From Pseudomonas sp. Q11 (lineage in GTDB: Bacteria; Pseudomonadota; Gammaproteobacteria; Pseudomonadales; Pseudomonadaceae), in the NCBI RefSeq assembly GCF_024494355.1, contig NZ_JAKNQY010000013.1:29621-93620 (forward strand): DNA of 64,000 bases. Direction: 5' to 3'. How positions within the stretch are numbered: the first letter of the stretch is position 1; every line of letters begins with the position of its first letter. The position numbers were made by a program, and so were the translations under genes. Shown piece after piece: positions 9,598-18,992 of this stretch. The notes beneath the pieces were generated by a model. That model was not told the DNA's origin, made no database searches, and saw only the letters and a list, made by a program, of their open reading frames with translations.

Positions 9598-9617
9598 TTG
9601 GATCGTGTTTCAAAGCA

Positions 9618-10712
9618 TCAATCGTCGCTGGTGGTGATATTCGGCATCGCCGGTGACGCGGCCTCTTGCAACACGATCCGCGCGCCCACGTGGCGGGCCA
9701 GTTCCTGATAGACCATGGCGATCTGGCTGTCCGGCTCGGCGATGACCGTGGGTTTGCCGCCATCGGCCTGCTCGCGAATCAGCATCGACAGCGGCAGCGA
9801 GGCCAGCAGTTCGACGCCGTACTGGCTCGCGAGTTTTTCCCCGCCACCTTCGCCGAACAGATGCTCTGCATGTCCGCAGTTCGAGCAGATGTGCACGGCC
9901 ATGTTTTCCACCACACCCAGCACCGGGATGTTCACTTTGCGGAACATCTCCACGCCCTTACGGGCGTCCAGCAGGGCCAGATCCTGCGGCGTGGTGACGA
10001 TCACCGCGCCGGCCACCGGGACTTTCTGCGCCAGGGTCAGCTGGATATCCCCGGTGCCTGGCGGCATGTCGATCACCAGGTAATCCAGATCACCCCAGGC
10101 GGTCTGCGTCACCAGTTGCAGCAAGGCGCCGGAAACCATCGGACCGCGCCAGACCATCGGCGTGTTGTCATCGGTCAGGAAGGCCATGGACATCACTTCC
10201 ACGCCATGGGACTGGATCGGCACGAACCACTTCTGATCCTTGACCTGCGGCCGGGTGCCCTCGGCAACGCCGAACATGATGCCCTGGCTCGGACCATAGA
10301 TGTCCGCGTCGAGAATCCCGACCTTCGCGCCTTCACGGGCCAGGGCCAGGGCCAGGTTGGCTGCGGTGGTGGACTTGCCCACGCCGCCCTTGCCCGAGGC
10401 CACGGCGATCACGTTCTTGACGTTCGCCAGCCCCGGCACTTGCGCCTGGGCCTTGTGGGCAGCGATCACGCTGGTGACTTCGACTTTGGCCGCGGCTACA
10501 CCGTCCAACGCCTCGATCGCCATCTGCAGCATCTGCGCCCAGCCGTTCTTGAACAGATCGGCGGCGTAGCCGATTTCCAGTTGAACGCTGACGCGATCAC
10601 CCTGGATGTCGATGGCGCGCACGCATCCGGCGCTGACCGGGTCCTGGTTCAGGTAGGGGTCGGTGTACTGGCGAAGGACGGCTTCCACCGCTGCGCGATT
10701 GACGGCGCTCAT
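9618..10712 (-). CDS. apbC: Iron-sulfur cluster carrier ApbC (Mrp/NBP35)
   Basis: A 364-residue P-loop ATPase. It has an N-terminal MIP18/DUF59-like domain (residues 1-90), then the deviant Walker A VASGKGGVGKSTTAANLA near residue 106, Walker B-like VIDMPPGTGD, and the paired cysteines in the segment around CSNCGHAEHLFG that hold a bridging Fe-S cluster. It delivers Fe-S clusters to apoproteins. The start at 10712 has GGAG seven bases upstream. It is divergent from metG, the usual Pseudomonas arrangement. A longer frame running to 12248 is only the antisense of metG. Confidence 0.95.
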   Translation of the reverse strand: MSAVNRAAVEAVLRQYTDPYLNQDPVSAGCVRAIDIQGDRVSVQLEIGYAADLFKNGWAQMLQMAIEALDGVAAAKVEVTSVIAAHKAQAQVPGLANVKNVIAVASGKGGVGKSTTAANLALALAREGAKVGILDADIYGPSQGIMFGVAEGTRPQVKDQKWFVPIQSHGVEVMSMAFLTDDNTPMVWRGPMVSGALLQLVTQTAWGDLDYLVIDMPPGTGDIQLTLAQKVPVAGAVIVTTPQDLALLDARKGVEMFRKVNIPVLGVVENMAVHICSNCGHAEHLFGEGGGEKLASQYGVELLASLPLSMLIREQADGGKPTVIAEPDSQIAMVYQELARHVGARIVLQEAASPAMPNITTSDD

Positions 10713-10829
10713 GGGCAACTCCGATAGCAAGACTTGAAAACAGGCCGCTATCCTACGCCCCGCGTGCTTTTGTGGCGACCCGCTTACGCAGGCAAGCACT
10801 GTTGTGGCTAGGAAGCTTGCTTGCGCTGT

Positions 10830-10914
10830 GTGGGAGCAAGGCTTGCCCGCGATGCAGGCGATGCGATCTTTCAGAAATCGAGGCGCCTGTTTCGCGAGCA
10901 AGCTTTGCTCCCAC
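10830..10914. repeat. REP doublet (REPIN, subfamily A)
   Basis: Inverted arms GTGGGAGCAAGGCTTGCCCGCGAT... and ...CGCGAGCAAGCTTTGCTCCCAC, with an interior (TCTTTCAGAAATCGAGGCG) nearly identical to the copy at 59551-59635. It occupies the apbC/metG intergenic region. Confidence 0.9.
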
Positions 10915-11048
10915 AATCCCCTCGCCACTGCCTGGCTTAATCCTTGCGCCGCCCCTAGCAATGCATCCGGAAACAGGCCAGTGGGGTGAAATATATTCCC
11001 CGGCGCTTTATAGTGGCCGACCTCCGTTTCATCAAGTAGCCGAGCCCC

Positions 11049-13094
11049 ATGTCCGAGCCACGCAAGATTCTCGTCACCAGCGCCCTGCCCTATGCCAATG
11101 GTTCGATTCACCTCGGCCATATGCTGGAATACATCCAGACCGATATGTGGACGCGCTTCCAGAAACATCGCGGCAACCAGTGCATCTATGTCTGCGCCGA
11201 CGACGCCCACGGTTCGGCCATCATGCTGCGTGCGGAAAAGGAAGGCATCACCCCGGAACAACTGATCGCCAACGTCCAGGCCGAACACAGCGCCGACTTT
11301 GCCGAGTTCCTGGTGGACTTCGACAACTTCCACTCCACTCACGCCGAAGAAAACCGTGAGCTGTCGAGCCAGATCTACCTGAAGCTGCGTGACGCCGGGC
11401 ACATCGCCACGCGTTCGGTCACCCAGTATTTCGACCCGGAAAAGAACATGTTCCTGGCCGACCGCTTCATCAAGGGCACCTGCCCGAAATGTGGCACCGA
11501 AGACCAGTACGGCGACAACTGCGAAAAATGCGGCGCCACCTATGCACCGACCGACCTGAAAGACCCGAAATCGGCGATTTCCGGCGCCACCCCGGTGCTC
11601 AGGGACTCCCAGCACTTCTTCTTCAAGCTGCCGGACTTCCAGGACATGCTGCAAACCTGGACCCGCAGCGGCACGTTGCACGACGCGGTGGCCAACAAGC
11701 TCGCCGAATGGCTCGATTCCGGCCTGCAAGAGTGGGACATTTCCCGCGATGCGCCGTACTTCGGCTTCGAAATCCCCGGCGAACCGGGCAAGTATTTCTA
11801 CGTGTGGCTGGACGCGCCCATCGGCTACATGGCGAGCTTCAAGAACCTGTGCGACCGCACCCCGGAGCTGGACTTCGACGCGTTCTGGGCAAAGGACTCC
11901 ACGGCCGAGGTGTATCACTTCATCGGCAAGGACATTGTCAACTTCCACGCGCTGTTCTGGCCCGCCATGCTCGAAGGCGCCGGTTTCCGTAAACCGACCG
12001 GCATCAACGTCCACGGCTACCTGACCGTCAACGGCCAGAAAATGTCCAAGTCCCGTGGCACTTTCATCAAGGCCCGCACCTACCTGGATCACCTGTCGCC
12101 GGAATACCTGCGCTACTACTACGCGGCCAAGCTCGGCCGTGGCGTGGACGACCTGGACCTGAACCTCGAAGACTTCGTGCAGAAGGTCAACTCCGACCTG
12201 GTGGGCAAGGTGGTCAACATCGCCAGCCGTTGCGCCGGCTTCATCCACAAGGGCAACGCCGGTGTGCTGGTGGCCGGTAACGCCGCACCGGAGCTGACCG
12301 AAGCCTTCCTGGCGGCGGCCCCAAGCATCGCCGAAGCCTACGAGGCCCGTGACTTTGCCCGTGCGATGCGCGAGATCATGGCCCTGGCCGACCGCGCCAA
12401 TGCCTGGATCGCCGACAAGGCACCGTGGTCACTGAACAAACAGGAAGGCAAGCAGGACGAAGTCCAGGCGATCTGCGCCCTGGGTATCAATCTGTTCCGC
12501 CAACTGGTGATCTTCCTCAAACCAGTGCTGCCGCTGCTGACCGCCGATGCCGAGGCATTCCTGAACGTCGCGCCGCTGACCTGGGACGACCACCGGACGC
12601 TGCTAAGCAACCATCAACTGAACGAGTTCAAGCCGCTGATGACTCGTATTGATGCCACCAAGGTGCAAGCCATGATCGACGCATCGAAAGAAGACCTGGC
12701 CGCCAGCCAGACCGACACCGGCGCCCCTGCCGGCAATGGCGAGCTGGCCAAGGACCCGCTGTCGCCGGAGATCGACTTCGACGCCTTTGCCGCCATCGAC
12801 CTGCGCGTCGCCCTGATCGTCAAGGCTGAAGCCGTCGAGGGCGCCGACAAGTTGCTGCGCCTGACGCTGGACATCGGCGATGAGCAACGCAACGTGTTTT
12901 CCGGCATCAAGAGCGCCTATCCGGACCCGGCCAAGCTCGAAGGCCGGCTGACGATGATGATCGCCAACCTCAAACCACGCAAAATGCGCTTCGGTATCTC
13001 TGAAGGCATGGTGATGGCGGCCGGCCCCGGCGGTGAAGAAATCTACCTGCTGAGCCCCGACAGCGGCGCCAAGCCGGGTCAGCGGATCAAGTAA
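11049..13094 (+). CDS. metG: Methionyl-tRNA synthetase
   Basis: A 681-residue class I aminoacyl-tRNA synthetase that charges tRNA-Met. Visible are the HIGH-type motif HLGH at residues 21-24, the zinc knuckle CPKCG...CEKCG near residue 145-161, the KMSKS motif in [12 protein letters not shown] (about residue 332), and a C-terminal tRNA-binding domain (from about residue 575, [24 protein letters not shown]). Length and domain order match the E. coli type. It starts at 11049 and is followed by a hairpin terminator and then the rnf operon. Confidence 0.99.
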   Translation: MSEPRKILVTSALPYANGSIHLGHMLEYIQTDMWTRFQKHRGNQCIYVCADDAHGSAIMLRAEKEGITPEQLIANVQAEHSADFAEFLVDFDNFHSTHAEENRELSSQIYLKLRDAGHIATRSVTQYFDPEKNMFLADRFIKGTCPKCGTEDQYGDNCEKCGATYAPTDLKDPKSAISGATPVLRDSQHFFFKLPDFQDMLQTWTRSGTLHDAVANKLAEWLDSGLQEWDISRDAPYFGFEIPGEPGKYFYVWLDAPIGYMASFKNLCDRTPELDFDAFWAKDSTAEVYHFIGKDIVNFHALFWPAMLEGAGFRKPTGINVHGYLTVNGQKMSKSRGTFIKARTYLDHLSPEYLRYYYAAKLGRGVDDLDLNLEDFVQKVNSDLVGKVVNIASRCAGFIHKGNAGVLVAGNAAPELTEAFLAAAPSIAEAYEARDFARAMREIMALADRANAWIADKAPWSLNKQEGKQDEVQAICALGINLFRQLVIFLKPVLPLLTADAEAFLNVAPLTWDDHRTLLSNHQLNEFKPLMTRIDATKVQAMIDASKEDLAASQTDTGAPAGNGELAKDPLSPEIDFDAFAAIDLRVALIVKAEAVEGADKLLRLTLDIGDEQRNVFSGIKSAYPDPAKLEGRLTMMIANLKPRKMRFGISEGMVMAAGPGGEEIYLLSPDSGAKPGQRIK

Positions 13095-13114
13095 CGCGAC
13101 CGCGCGCTGTACCG

Positions 13115-13150
13115 ATCCCACAGTCGCCCGGCAGGCGGCTGTGGGATTTT
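13115..13150 (+). terminator. Intrinsic terminator of metG
   Basis: Stem ATCCCACAG-C/T-CGCC with GGCGGCTGTGGGAT and a CGGCA loop, followed by TTTTC. Confidence 0.8.
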
Positions 13151-13225
13151 CATATCTGGCTCACCCTCCCGGCATGCCGGATAATGCCTAACCTCTATAG
13201 AAAGGTTCTTTTTGCCAGCACGCCC

Positions 13226-13798
13226 ATGACCGAAATCGTTCTTACACTGTTCAGCGCCGCCCTGATCAACAACCTCGTGTTGCATTGGCCGCTGGGCGTC
13301 AATCCGCTGCTGGCGGCAAATGGAAGAACGCAAGTCCACGCCCTGGGCCTGGCAACGGCATGCCTGATGCTGATGGTCGGCACCTTGGGTTATCTAATCG
13401 ATCATTGGCTGCTGGTTCCGGCAAACCTGACCTCGCTGCGCCTGCTTGCATGGCTGTCCTTGAGCGTGTTGCTGATTGCACCGTTGCTGCACTGGCTGGG
13501 GCGCTGGCTGCCGACGCTGCCGTTCGAGGGTTTGTGGCCACTGTTGCTGGGCAATGCCGGCATACTGGGCGTCACACTGCTCAATAGCCGGGATGACCAA
13601 GGCCTGGGCCTCGCCGTCGCCTCCAGCCTGGGCGCCGGGCTGGGGTTTTGGCTGGTGTTGAGCCTGTTCGATGATTTGCGTCAGCGCACCTTCGATAACG
13701 ATATCCCCAGGCCCTTTCGTGGCCTGCCGATCCAGTTGATCGGCGCAGGGCTCATGGCGGTGGCATTTCTTGGATTGCGCGGGCTGGTCAAAGCATGA
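13226..13798 (+). CDS. rnfA: RnfA-like membrane subunit lacking both Fe-S cysteines
   Basis: A 190-residue protein with about six membrane helices, colinear with RnfA/RsxA: N-terminal [19 protein letters not shown] and the [11 protein letters not shown] segment near residue 110. In RnfA/NqrE two conserved Cys, in LGLCP and TTNCAVLG, bind half of the [2Fe-2S] cluster in the membrane. Here the aligned positions are Asn26 (LGVNP) and Ala111 (GNAGILG). The start at 13226 gives the standard RnfA N-terminus; an ATG at 13184 would add 14 residues. First gene of rnfABDGE-nth. It overlaps rnfB by ATGA. Electron transfer by the normal route would be impossible. Confidence 0.85.
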   Translation: MTEIVLTLFSAALINNLVLHWPLGVNPLLAANGRTQVHALGLATACLMLMVGTLGYLIDHWLLVPANLTSLRLLAWLSLSVLLIAPLLHWLGRWLPTLPFEGLWPLLLGNAGILGVTLLNSRDDQGLGLAVASSLGAGLGFWLVLSLFDDLRQRTFDNDIPRPFRGLPIQLIGAGLMAVAFLGLRGLVKA

Positions 13799-14802
13799 GT
13801 CTGATTCAACGTATCGACGCCCTGTTGCCGCAGACCCAATGCGGCAAGTGCGGCCACCCCGGGTGCAAGCCCTACGCCGAAGGCATCGCCCAGGGCGAGT
13901 CGATCAACAAGTGTCCGCCCGGAGGCAGTGAGACCATCGCGGCCTTGGCCGACCTGATGAAAGTGCCGGTGCTTGAGCTGGATACCAGCCGTGGTTCAGC
14001 CCCGGCACAGATCGCTTTTATTCGCGAAGCCGAATGCATCGGTTGCACCAAATGCATCCAGGCCTGTCCGGTGGACGCGATTGTCGGCGCGGCAAAGCTG
14101 ATGCACACGGTCCTCGTCGACGAATGCACAGGCTGCGATCTTTGCGTGGCGCCCTGCCCCGTCGACTGCATCGAAATGCACCCATTGCCGACAGCAACCG
14201 TGGTGCCAGTGATTGGCGGCTTGGCCCCCAGCGTCGAAGAGCAGCAGGCGCGCACCGCCAAACGCAATCATGCCCGCCGGCGCTTCGAACAACGCAACGC
14301 ACGCCTGCGCCGCGAAGAGGAGCAGCGTCTCGCCGAGCGCCTGGCCCGTACACAGCATGCCTCCCAGGCCCAAACCTCGTCCCTCGATCCAGTACAAGCC
14401 GCACTGGAACGTGTACGAGCGCAAAAAGCCGCGAACGCCGACGCAGCCTTGAAAAAAGCCAAGGTCGACCTGGCGATGAGCCGGGCGCAGTTAAACAAAT
14501 CCTTGAAAGCATTCGGCCACCCGCCGACCTTCGAACAACAGTCGCAATTGATCGTGCTACAGCGCCAGTTCGAAGCGGCGCAACACGCCTTGACGCAGTT
14601 GGAAGGCGCTGCTCAGCCCATCACTTCAACCCCGGCACCCGTTCAAAGTGCCGAGCTGAAGCGGGCCAAGATCCAATTGGCGATGCGTCGCGCTGAACTC
14701 AGCAAGGCCCGGGCCGCCGGGGCGCCGGATGAACACATGCAGGCCCTGGAACAAGCGGTGAAAGACGCCGAACGCCAGGTGGATGCTCATGTCGCTCCCT
14801 GA
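13795..14802 (+). CDS. rnfB: RnfB-like ferredoxin subunit with no anchor and long C-terminal tail
   Basis: A 335-residue protein. Residues 1-45 carry the 4-Cys Fe-S site of RnfB ([10 protein letters not shown]...NKCPPGG); residues about 75-130 carry two ferredoxin [4Fe-4S] motifs ([12 protein letters not shown] and [12 protein letters not shown]). All expected Cys are present. Two differences from RnfB of E. coli are clear. The N-terminal membrane helix is missing, since the protein starts directly at [16 protein letters not shown]. About 190 extra residues follow the ferredoxin domain: a charged Arg/Lys/Glu/Ala-rich helix with two related repeats ([15 protein letters not shown] and [15 protein letters not shown]). 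Such repeats resemble the C-terminal tail of RnfC. It overlaps rnfA (ATGA) and rnfD (14 bases). Confidence 0.88.
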   Translation: MSLIQRIDALLPQTQCGKCGHPGCKPYAEGIAQGESINKCPPGGSETIAALADLMKVPVLELDTSRGSAPAQIAFIREAECIGCTKCIQACPVDAIVGAAKLMHTVLVDECTGCDLCVAPCPVDCIEMHPLPTATVVPVIGGLAPSVEEQQARTAKRNHARRRFEQRNARLRREEEQRLAERLARTQHASQAQTSSLDPVQAALERVRAQKAANADAALKKAKVDLAMSRAQLNKSLKAFGHPPTFEQQSQLIVLQRQFEAAQHALTQLEGAAQPITSTPAPVQSAELKRAKIQLAMRRAELSKARAAGAPDEHMQALEQAVKDAERQVDAHVAP

Positions 14803-15775
14803 GCCCATGGACGAACGGCTGCGGCAGGCAATGTTGCAGGTGCTGCTGGCGACACTGCCCGGCATTCTGGCGTTGACGTGGTTTTATGGCTGGGGCGTGG
14901 TACTCAACCTGCTGCTCGCGGGCCTTAGCGCACTGGCTGTCGAAGCACTGGTGTTGCGCTTGCGGCGCCGACCGCTCAAACCCGAACTGAACGATGCCAG
15001 CGCGCTGGTCAGCGCCACGCTACTGGCGCTGGCCTTGCCGGCGTATTGCCCCTGGTGGCTGACCGTCACAGCGACGGCGTGCGCCTTGGTGTTCGGTAAG
15101 CACCTTTGGGGCGGTGTCGGCAATAACCCATTCAACCCGGCGATGCTCGGCTACACCCTGGTGCTGGTAGCGTTTCCCCAGCAACTGAATCAATGGCCTG
15201 CACTTCATGGCCTGGGCCTGTCTGAAGGCTTGCAACAGGTGTTCGGCGTTCAACCGGGGCCTGATGGGTGGGCAGGCGCAACGGCCCTGGACAGCCTGCG
15301 AATCAACAAAAGCCTGACCATTGATGAATTGTTCGCCGCCAACCCGGCATTCGGACGCTGGGGTGGGCGCGGCGTCGAGTGGATCAACCTGGCGTTTCTG
15401 GCCGGCGGACTGTTCCTGCTGCAACAACGGGTGTTCAGTTGGCACGCGCCGGTGGGCATGCTCGCTGGCTTGTTCATCATCAGCTTGTTGTGCTGGAACG
15501 GGTCGGGCTCGGACTCCAATGGCTCGCCGTTGTTTCATCTGCTCACTGGCGCGACCATGCTGGGTGCGTTTTTTATCGTGACCGAACCGGTTTCGGGCGC
15601 CAAAGCCCCCCTCGCTCGCCTGCTGTTTGGCGCAGGCGTAGGACTGCTGGCTTATCTGATCCGAACCTGGGGTGGTTACCCGGACGGCGTGGCGTTTGCG
15701 GTGCTGCTGATGAACCTCGGCGTGCCCGCACTGGAGCGTTTCGCCGAGGCGCGACACAGGCGGCAGCCCCAATGA
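14789..15775 (+). CDS. rnfD: RnfD-like flavin-binding membrane subunit
   Basis: A 328-residue protein with about eight to nine membrane segments. It has the RnfD/NqrB features: [21 protein letters not shown] near residue 100, and [20 protein letters not shown] near residue 250, the region that carries the covalent FMN threonine. The start at 14789 is chosen for AGGTGG six bases upstream; it lies inside the end of rnfB, showing tight coupling. It follows rnfB directly, so no rnfC lies between them, unlike the usual rnfABCDGE order. It overlaps rnfG by ATGA. Confidence 0.88.
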   Translation: MSLPEPMDERLRQAMLQVLLATLPGILALTWFYGWGVVLNLLLAGLSALAVEALVLRLRRRPLKPELNDASALVSATLLALALPAYCPWWLTVTATACALVFGKHLWGGVGNNPFNPAMLGYTLVLVAFPQQLNQWPALHGLGLSEGLQQVFGVQPGPDGWAGATALDSLRINKSLTIDELFAANPAFGRWGGRGVEWINLAFLAGGLFLLQQRVFSWHAPVGMLAGLFIISLLCWNGSGSDSNGSPLFHLLTGATMLGAFFIVTEPVSGAKAPLARLLFGAGVGLLAYLIRTWGGYPDGVAFAVLLMNLGVPALERFAEARHRRQPQ

Positions 15776-16383
15776 AAAACCACCATGGCGTTGCCATCCT
15801 GGCTCTGCTGATCGGTCTCGGTACCGGGGCCACTTACCTTACCCAACTGGGTACCGCAAAGCGCATCAACGATCAGCAGCAAGCCATCGCGAACAGAGCC
15901 TTGCTCGAGGTACTGCCGGCCGACCGTTATGACAATCGACCATTGGCGCAGCCTGTCGTAACGGCCCCCGTGGCCTTGGCCCATAGCACGCTGTTGCGCG
16001 GTTATCTGGCGACTCGCGCCAGCCAGCCCAGCGCAGTATTGCTGCGTAGCCAGACGCTCGGCTATGAAGGCAGCATCGAATTACTGGTCGCTATCGATAC
16101 GCAGGGGCGGTTGCTGGGTGTGAAAACCCTGCGCCAGACAGAAACTCCCGGCCTGGGCGCGGCCATCGCCGGCTGGCCGAACGCTTGGCTGCAAACCTTC
16201 AACGGTAAATCGCTCCAAGCCCCCACCGACAGCGGCTGGGCCTTGAAAAAGGATCAGGGACAGTTCGATCAGCTGGCTGGCGCGACCGTCACGTCCCGGT
16301 CAGTCCTGCAGGCCGTTCACGATGCATTGCGTTACTTCGACGAGCATAAGGCTCAACTGACCGGAGTGAGCATTGATGAATAA
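15772..16383 (+). CDS. rnfG: RnfG-like FMN subunit
   Basis: A 203-residue protein with one N-terminal membrane helix (HGVAILALLIGLGTGATYL) and a periplasmic FMN-binding domain. The covalent FMN motif is kept as LAGATVTS (usual SGATxTS) near residue 165, in FDQLAGATVTSRSVLQAV, and the upstream LRQTETPGLGAAI segment is typical of RnfG/NqrC. It would sit in the periplasm and take electrons from RnfD. Linked to rnfD by ATGA and to rnfE by an eight-base overlap. Confidence 0.88.
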   Translation: MKNHHGVAILALLIGLGTGATYLTQLGTAKRINDQQQAIANRALLEVLPADRYDNRPLAQPVVTAPVALAHSTLLRGYLATRASQPSAVLLRSQTLGYEGSIELLVAIDTQGRLLGVKTLRQTETPGLGAAIAGWPNAWLQTFNGKSLQAPTDSGWALKKDQGQFDQLAGATVTSRSVLQAVHDALRYFDEHKAQLTGVSIDE

Positions 16384-16909
16384 ACCATTGGTACTGACCC
16401 GCGGCCTGCTGCTTGTCCCCTTGGTCGGCGCCAGCGATTCGCTGGTAAACGCGCTGGGCTTATGGCTGGCCTGGGCACTGATCAGTGCCGGCCATGGTTT
16501 GGCCATGGGGCTGTTACGGCCACGCCTGACAGCAAATCAGCGGTTGCTCGCATCCGTCGTGCTGGCCGCAACCCTGACAGCTTGCGCAGGCCTTATTGCA
16601 CAAGCCTGGGTACTGGAACTGTATCAACCGCTGAGCCTTTACATTGGCTGGATCGCCTTGAGCTGCGTGGTGCTGGAGCATGACGACGCCTTCGTCGGCT
16701 CGCGCCTGCCCGAACATCTCAGGCTGGCGGGGCTGTTCGGCCTGCTGATGATCGGCTTGGGCACCCTGCGCGAGCTGATCGGCAACGCAATATCACTGGC
16801 CTTGCTCGCCCCTGGCGGATTCATTCTGCTCGGCCTGCTGCTGGCAGCACGGCAGGCCTGGACAGGCGCTAAACCCCACTCAACGATCGAGGAAACGCCG
16901 CGCCCATGA
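16376..16909 (+). CDS. rnfE: Shortened RnfE-like subunit missing one Fe-S cysteine
   Basis: A 177-residue membrane protein aligned to RnfE/RsxE, which is usually about 230 residues. NALGLWLAWAL, ELYQPLSLYIG and LRELIGNA match the family. The first cluster Cys (LGLCPLLA in E. coli) is Val14 here (LLVPLVGA); the second is kept as Cys97 (ALSCVVLEHDDAF). The usual loop before the last helix and the C-terminal tail are shortened. ATG 16376 has GGAGTG eight bases upstream and overlaps rnfG. The paralogue rnfA has also lost its Cys pair, so the membrane cluster can hardly form. Confidence 0.82.
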   Translation: MNKPLVLTRGLLLVPLVGASDSLVNALGLWLAWALISAGHGLAMGLLRPRLTANQRLLASVVLAATLTACAGLIAQAWVLELYQPLSLYIGWIALSCVVLEHDDAFVGSRLPEHLRLAGLFGLLMIGLGTLRELIGNAISLALLAPGGFILLGLLLAARQAWTGAKPHSTIEETPRP

Positions 16910-17544
16910 ACGCCGCAAAACGCCTGGAAATATTCCGTCGCTTGCACGAAGACAACCCGGAACCGAAGACCGAACTGGCCTACAACTCGCCGTTCGAACT
17001 GTTGATCGCGGTGATTCTGTCGGCCCAGTCCACCGACGTCGGCGTCAACAAGGCCACGGCCAAACTGTTTCCAGTGGCCAACACGCCGCAGGCGATCCAC
17101 GCCCTGGGCGTCGAAGGGCTGTCCGAATACATCAAGACCATCGGCCTTTTCAACAGCAAGGCGAAAAACGTCATCGAGACCTGCCGCCTGCTGACGGAGC
17201 GCCACGGTGGCGAAGTCCCACAAACTCGCGAGGCGCTGGAAGCCCTTCCAGGTGTCGGTCGCAAAACCGCTAACGTGGTGCTCAATACCGCATTTCGTCA
17301 GTTGACCATGGCGGTCGACACCCACATTTTCCGCGTCAGCAACCGAACCGGGTTGGCACCGGGCAAAAATGTTGTGGAAGTGGAAAAAAAATTGATGAAA
17401 TTCGTACCGAAAGAATTTTTGCTCGATTCCCACCACTGGCTCATCCTTCACGGACGCTACGTCTGCCTGGCGCGCAAGCCCCGCTGTGGCAGTTGCCGGA
17501 TCGAGGATCTATGCGAATACAAGCACAAGACCTCCGACGATTGA
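16906..17544 (+). CDS. nth: Endonuclease III
   Basis: A 212-residue DNA glycosylase/AP lyase that removes oxidised pyrimidines. It has the helix-hairpin-helix LPGVGRKTANVV with catalytic Lys, the catalytic Asp in AVDTHIFRVSNR, and the C-terminal [4Fe-4S] loop with Cys spacing C-x6-C-x2-C-x5-C (CLARKPRCGSCRIEDLC). Normal length. It overlaps rnfE by ATGA, the classic rnf-nth linkage of gammaproteobacteria. Confidence 0.98.
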   Translation: MNAAKRLEIFRRLHEDNPEPKTELAYNSPFELLIAVILSAQSTDVGVNKATAKLFPVANTPQAIHALGVEGLSEYIKTIGLFNSKAKNVIETCRLLTERHGGEVPQTREALEALPGVGRKTANVVLNTAFRQLTMAVDTHIFRVSNRTGLAPGKNVVEVEKKLMKFVPKEFLLDSHHWLILHGRYVCLARKPRCGSCRIEDLCEYKHKTSDD

Positions 17545-17651
17545 GGCGCTATTGCTTTTATTGATTCGACGATTGAAAAAATCTTTTTTACCCGCCGGTG
17601 GTTTGTCGATATAAGGAGCGCCAAAGGCAGTCTAAGCCTGGAGTCGATCCC

Positions 17652-17834
17652 ATGAGTGCTGGCAAAGAACAACTGGATGTAGAAGACGAATTCATCGCCG
17701 TAGAGACCGAGGATGCTGAACCCGTGGTCGTGGAAACAGCGAAGACCAATCTGAGCAAACGTCGCACGATCGATAATCTGCTGGAGGAGCGTCGATTGCA
17801 GAAACAACTGGCCGATTACGACTTTGACCTCTGA
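17652..17834 (+). CDS. PA3496-family small protein
   Basis: A 60-residue acidic protein whose C-terminal half (SKRRTIDNLLEERRLQKQLADYDFDL) is a charged helix. It matches the Pseudomonas PA3496 family, described in databases as putative envelope-integrity proteins and found next to nth in P. aeruginosa as here. No signal peptide or membrane segment is visible, so the envelope role is not evident from sequence. An intrinsic terminator follows immediately. Confidence 0.8.
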   Translation: MSAGKEQLDVEDEFIAVETEDAEPVVVETAKTNLSKRRTIDNLLEERRLQKQLADYDFDL

Positions 17835-17839
17835 CACGT

Positions 17840-17865
17840 AAAAGCCTCCCTGATGGAGGCTTTTT
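17840..17865. terminator. Intrinsic terminator
   Basis: Stem AAAGCCTCC / GGAGGCTTT with a CTGAT loop and T-run; it ends the rnf-nth region and may also serve the converging response regulator. Confidence 0.85.
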
Positions 17866-17891
17866 ACTGAGCACGCGTGACCGGGAAAAAC

Positions 17892-18518
17892 TCACACCAA
17901 CCCATTACGCTGCGCCAGTTCGATCAGATCCACCAGCGAGCGAGCATTAAGCTTCAACAACAAGCGGGTCTTGTATGTACTGACGGTCTTGTTACTCAGG
18001 AACATCCCATCGGCAATTTCCTTGTTGGTTTTTCCGCGAGCCAGTTGCTGCAAGACCATCATTTCTCGCCCGGACAAACGATCCACCATATCGGACTCGC
18101 TTGCGTTCCCCAGGCTCGAACGCACGGTATGCAGCGCCTGGTTGGGGAAATAGCTGTAACCGGACAGCACCGCCTTGATTGCACTGAGCAACTCAGTGAG
18201 ATCCTGTTGCTTGCACACATAACCGGCCGCCCCCGTCTGCATGCACCGCATCGAAAAATGTCCAGGTGCCTGGGAAGTCAGCACCAGGACTTTCAAAGGC
18301 GAAGGGTTGGCAGTCAGCCGTGCGATGACCTCCAACCCGTCCAGTTTCGGAATACCGATATCCAGAATAACGATATCGGGCATAAGTTCACGGGCAAGTT
18401 GCAACGCATCGACGCCATTATCGGTTTCGGCAATAACTTCATATCCATGACGCTCCATTAGCAAACGTACAGCAAGACGAATGACGGGATGATCATCCAC
18501 GATCAGCACTTTATTCAT
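17892..18518 (-). CDS. NarL/FixJ-type response regulator (orphan)
   Basis: A 208-residue regulator. The receiver domain starts MNKVLIVDDHPVIRLAV with Asp in DIVILDIGIPKLDG (about residue 54) and Lys in VLVLTSQ...YVCKQQD. It is followed by a LuxR-type helix-turn-helix (LSGREMMVLQQLARGKTNKEIADGMFLSNKTVSTYK). The pattern resembles BvgA/EvgA-like regulators. The start at 18518 fits the family N-terminus. No histidine kinase gene is adjacent, so the partner is unknown. The 470 bases upstream are AT-rich and lead to a divergent membrane-protein gene, a plausible target. Confidence 0.88.
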   Translation of the reverse strand: MNKVLIVDDHPVIRLAVRLLMERHGYEVIAETDNGVDALQLARELMPDIVILDIGIPKLDGLEVIARLTANPSPLKVLVLTSQAPGHFSMRCMQTGAAGYVCKQQDLTELLSAIKAVLSGYSYFPNQALHTVRSSLGNASESDMVDRLSGREMMVLQQLARGKTNKEIADGMFLSNKTVSTYKTRLLLKLNARSLVDLIELAQRNGLV

Positions 18519-18992
18519 GGGCAAATCCAACTTCGCTGTTCGAATTTTTAGAGCACGCACAATAGCCTAGTCAATTCTACCTTGGCATGCCGCCCCCCCT
18601 GACTGCTCGCACCGAGAGACGCAACCTACAAGCGATACAGAAAAATCCTACAAATTCCTTTGAAAATAACGTGCCATGAATTTCTTTACAGAGAGGGGAC
18701 GGTTCGTCCAGCGACCCGCTCCCCCTCTGAATCAAGCGCTGCTTTACTCCCCCACCGCCCGTTGTGCATGTTGCCGGAAGTCACCGTGTTCATAAAAAGT
18801 AACTGAATTATTTACCAACAAAACAACAACACCTCCATTTAAATGAATTTGAACTAACATAAAAAATAAGCGAAATTAACTCAACCCATCCGTCCAGAAA
18901 CCGCTGGCATTATCAGCCCCACACTGAACTTAGCAATTCTTCATTCCAGCCAACTTCAATCACCGAGCCCGAATAACCGATGAGCATCAACC
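18519..18992. other. AT-rich intergenic region
   Basis: A 474-base stretch without a convincing gene. From about 18780 to 18900 it is markedly AT-rich (runs such as AACATAAAAAATAAGCGAAA) against a 60% GC background. It separates the response regulator from the divergent unknown membrane protein and probably holds both promoters. A 39-codon frame starting at 18980 overlaps the next gene in another frame and is not supported. Confidence 0.5.

Noticed and set aside
10713..12248. Long N-terminal extension of apbC reading antisense through metG
   Set aside because: The apbC domain starts at 10712 with a good ribosome site; the extension is only metG antisense.
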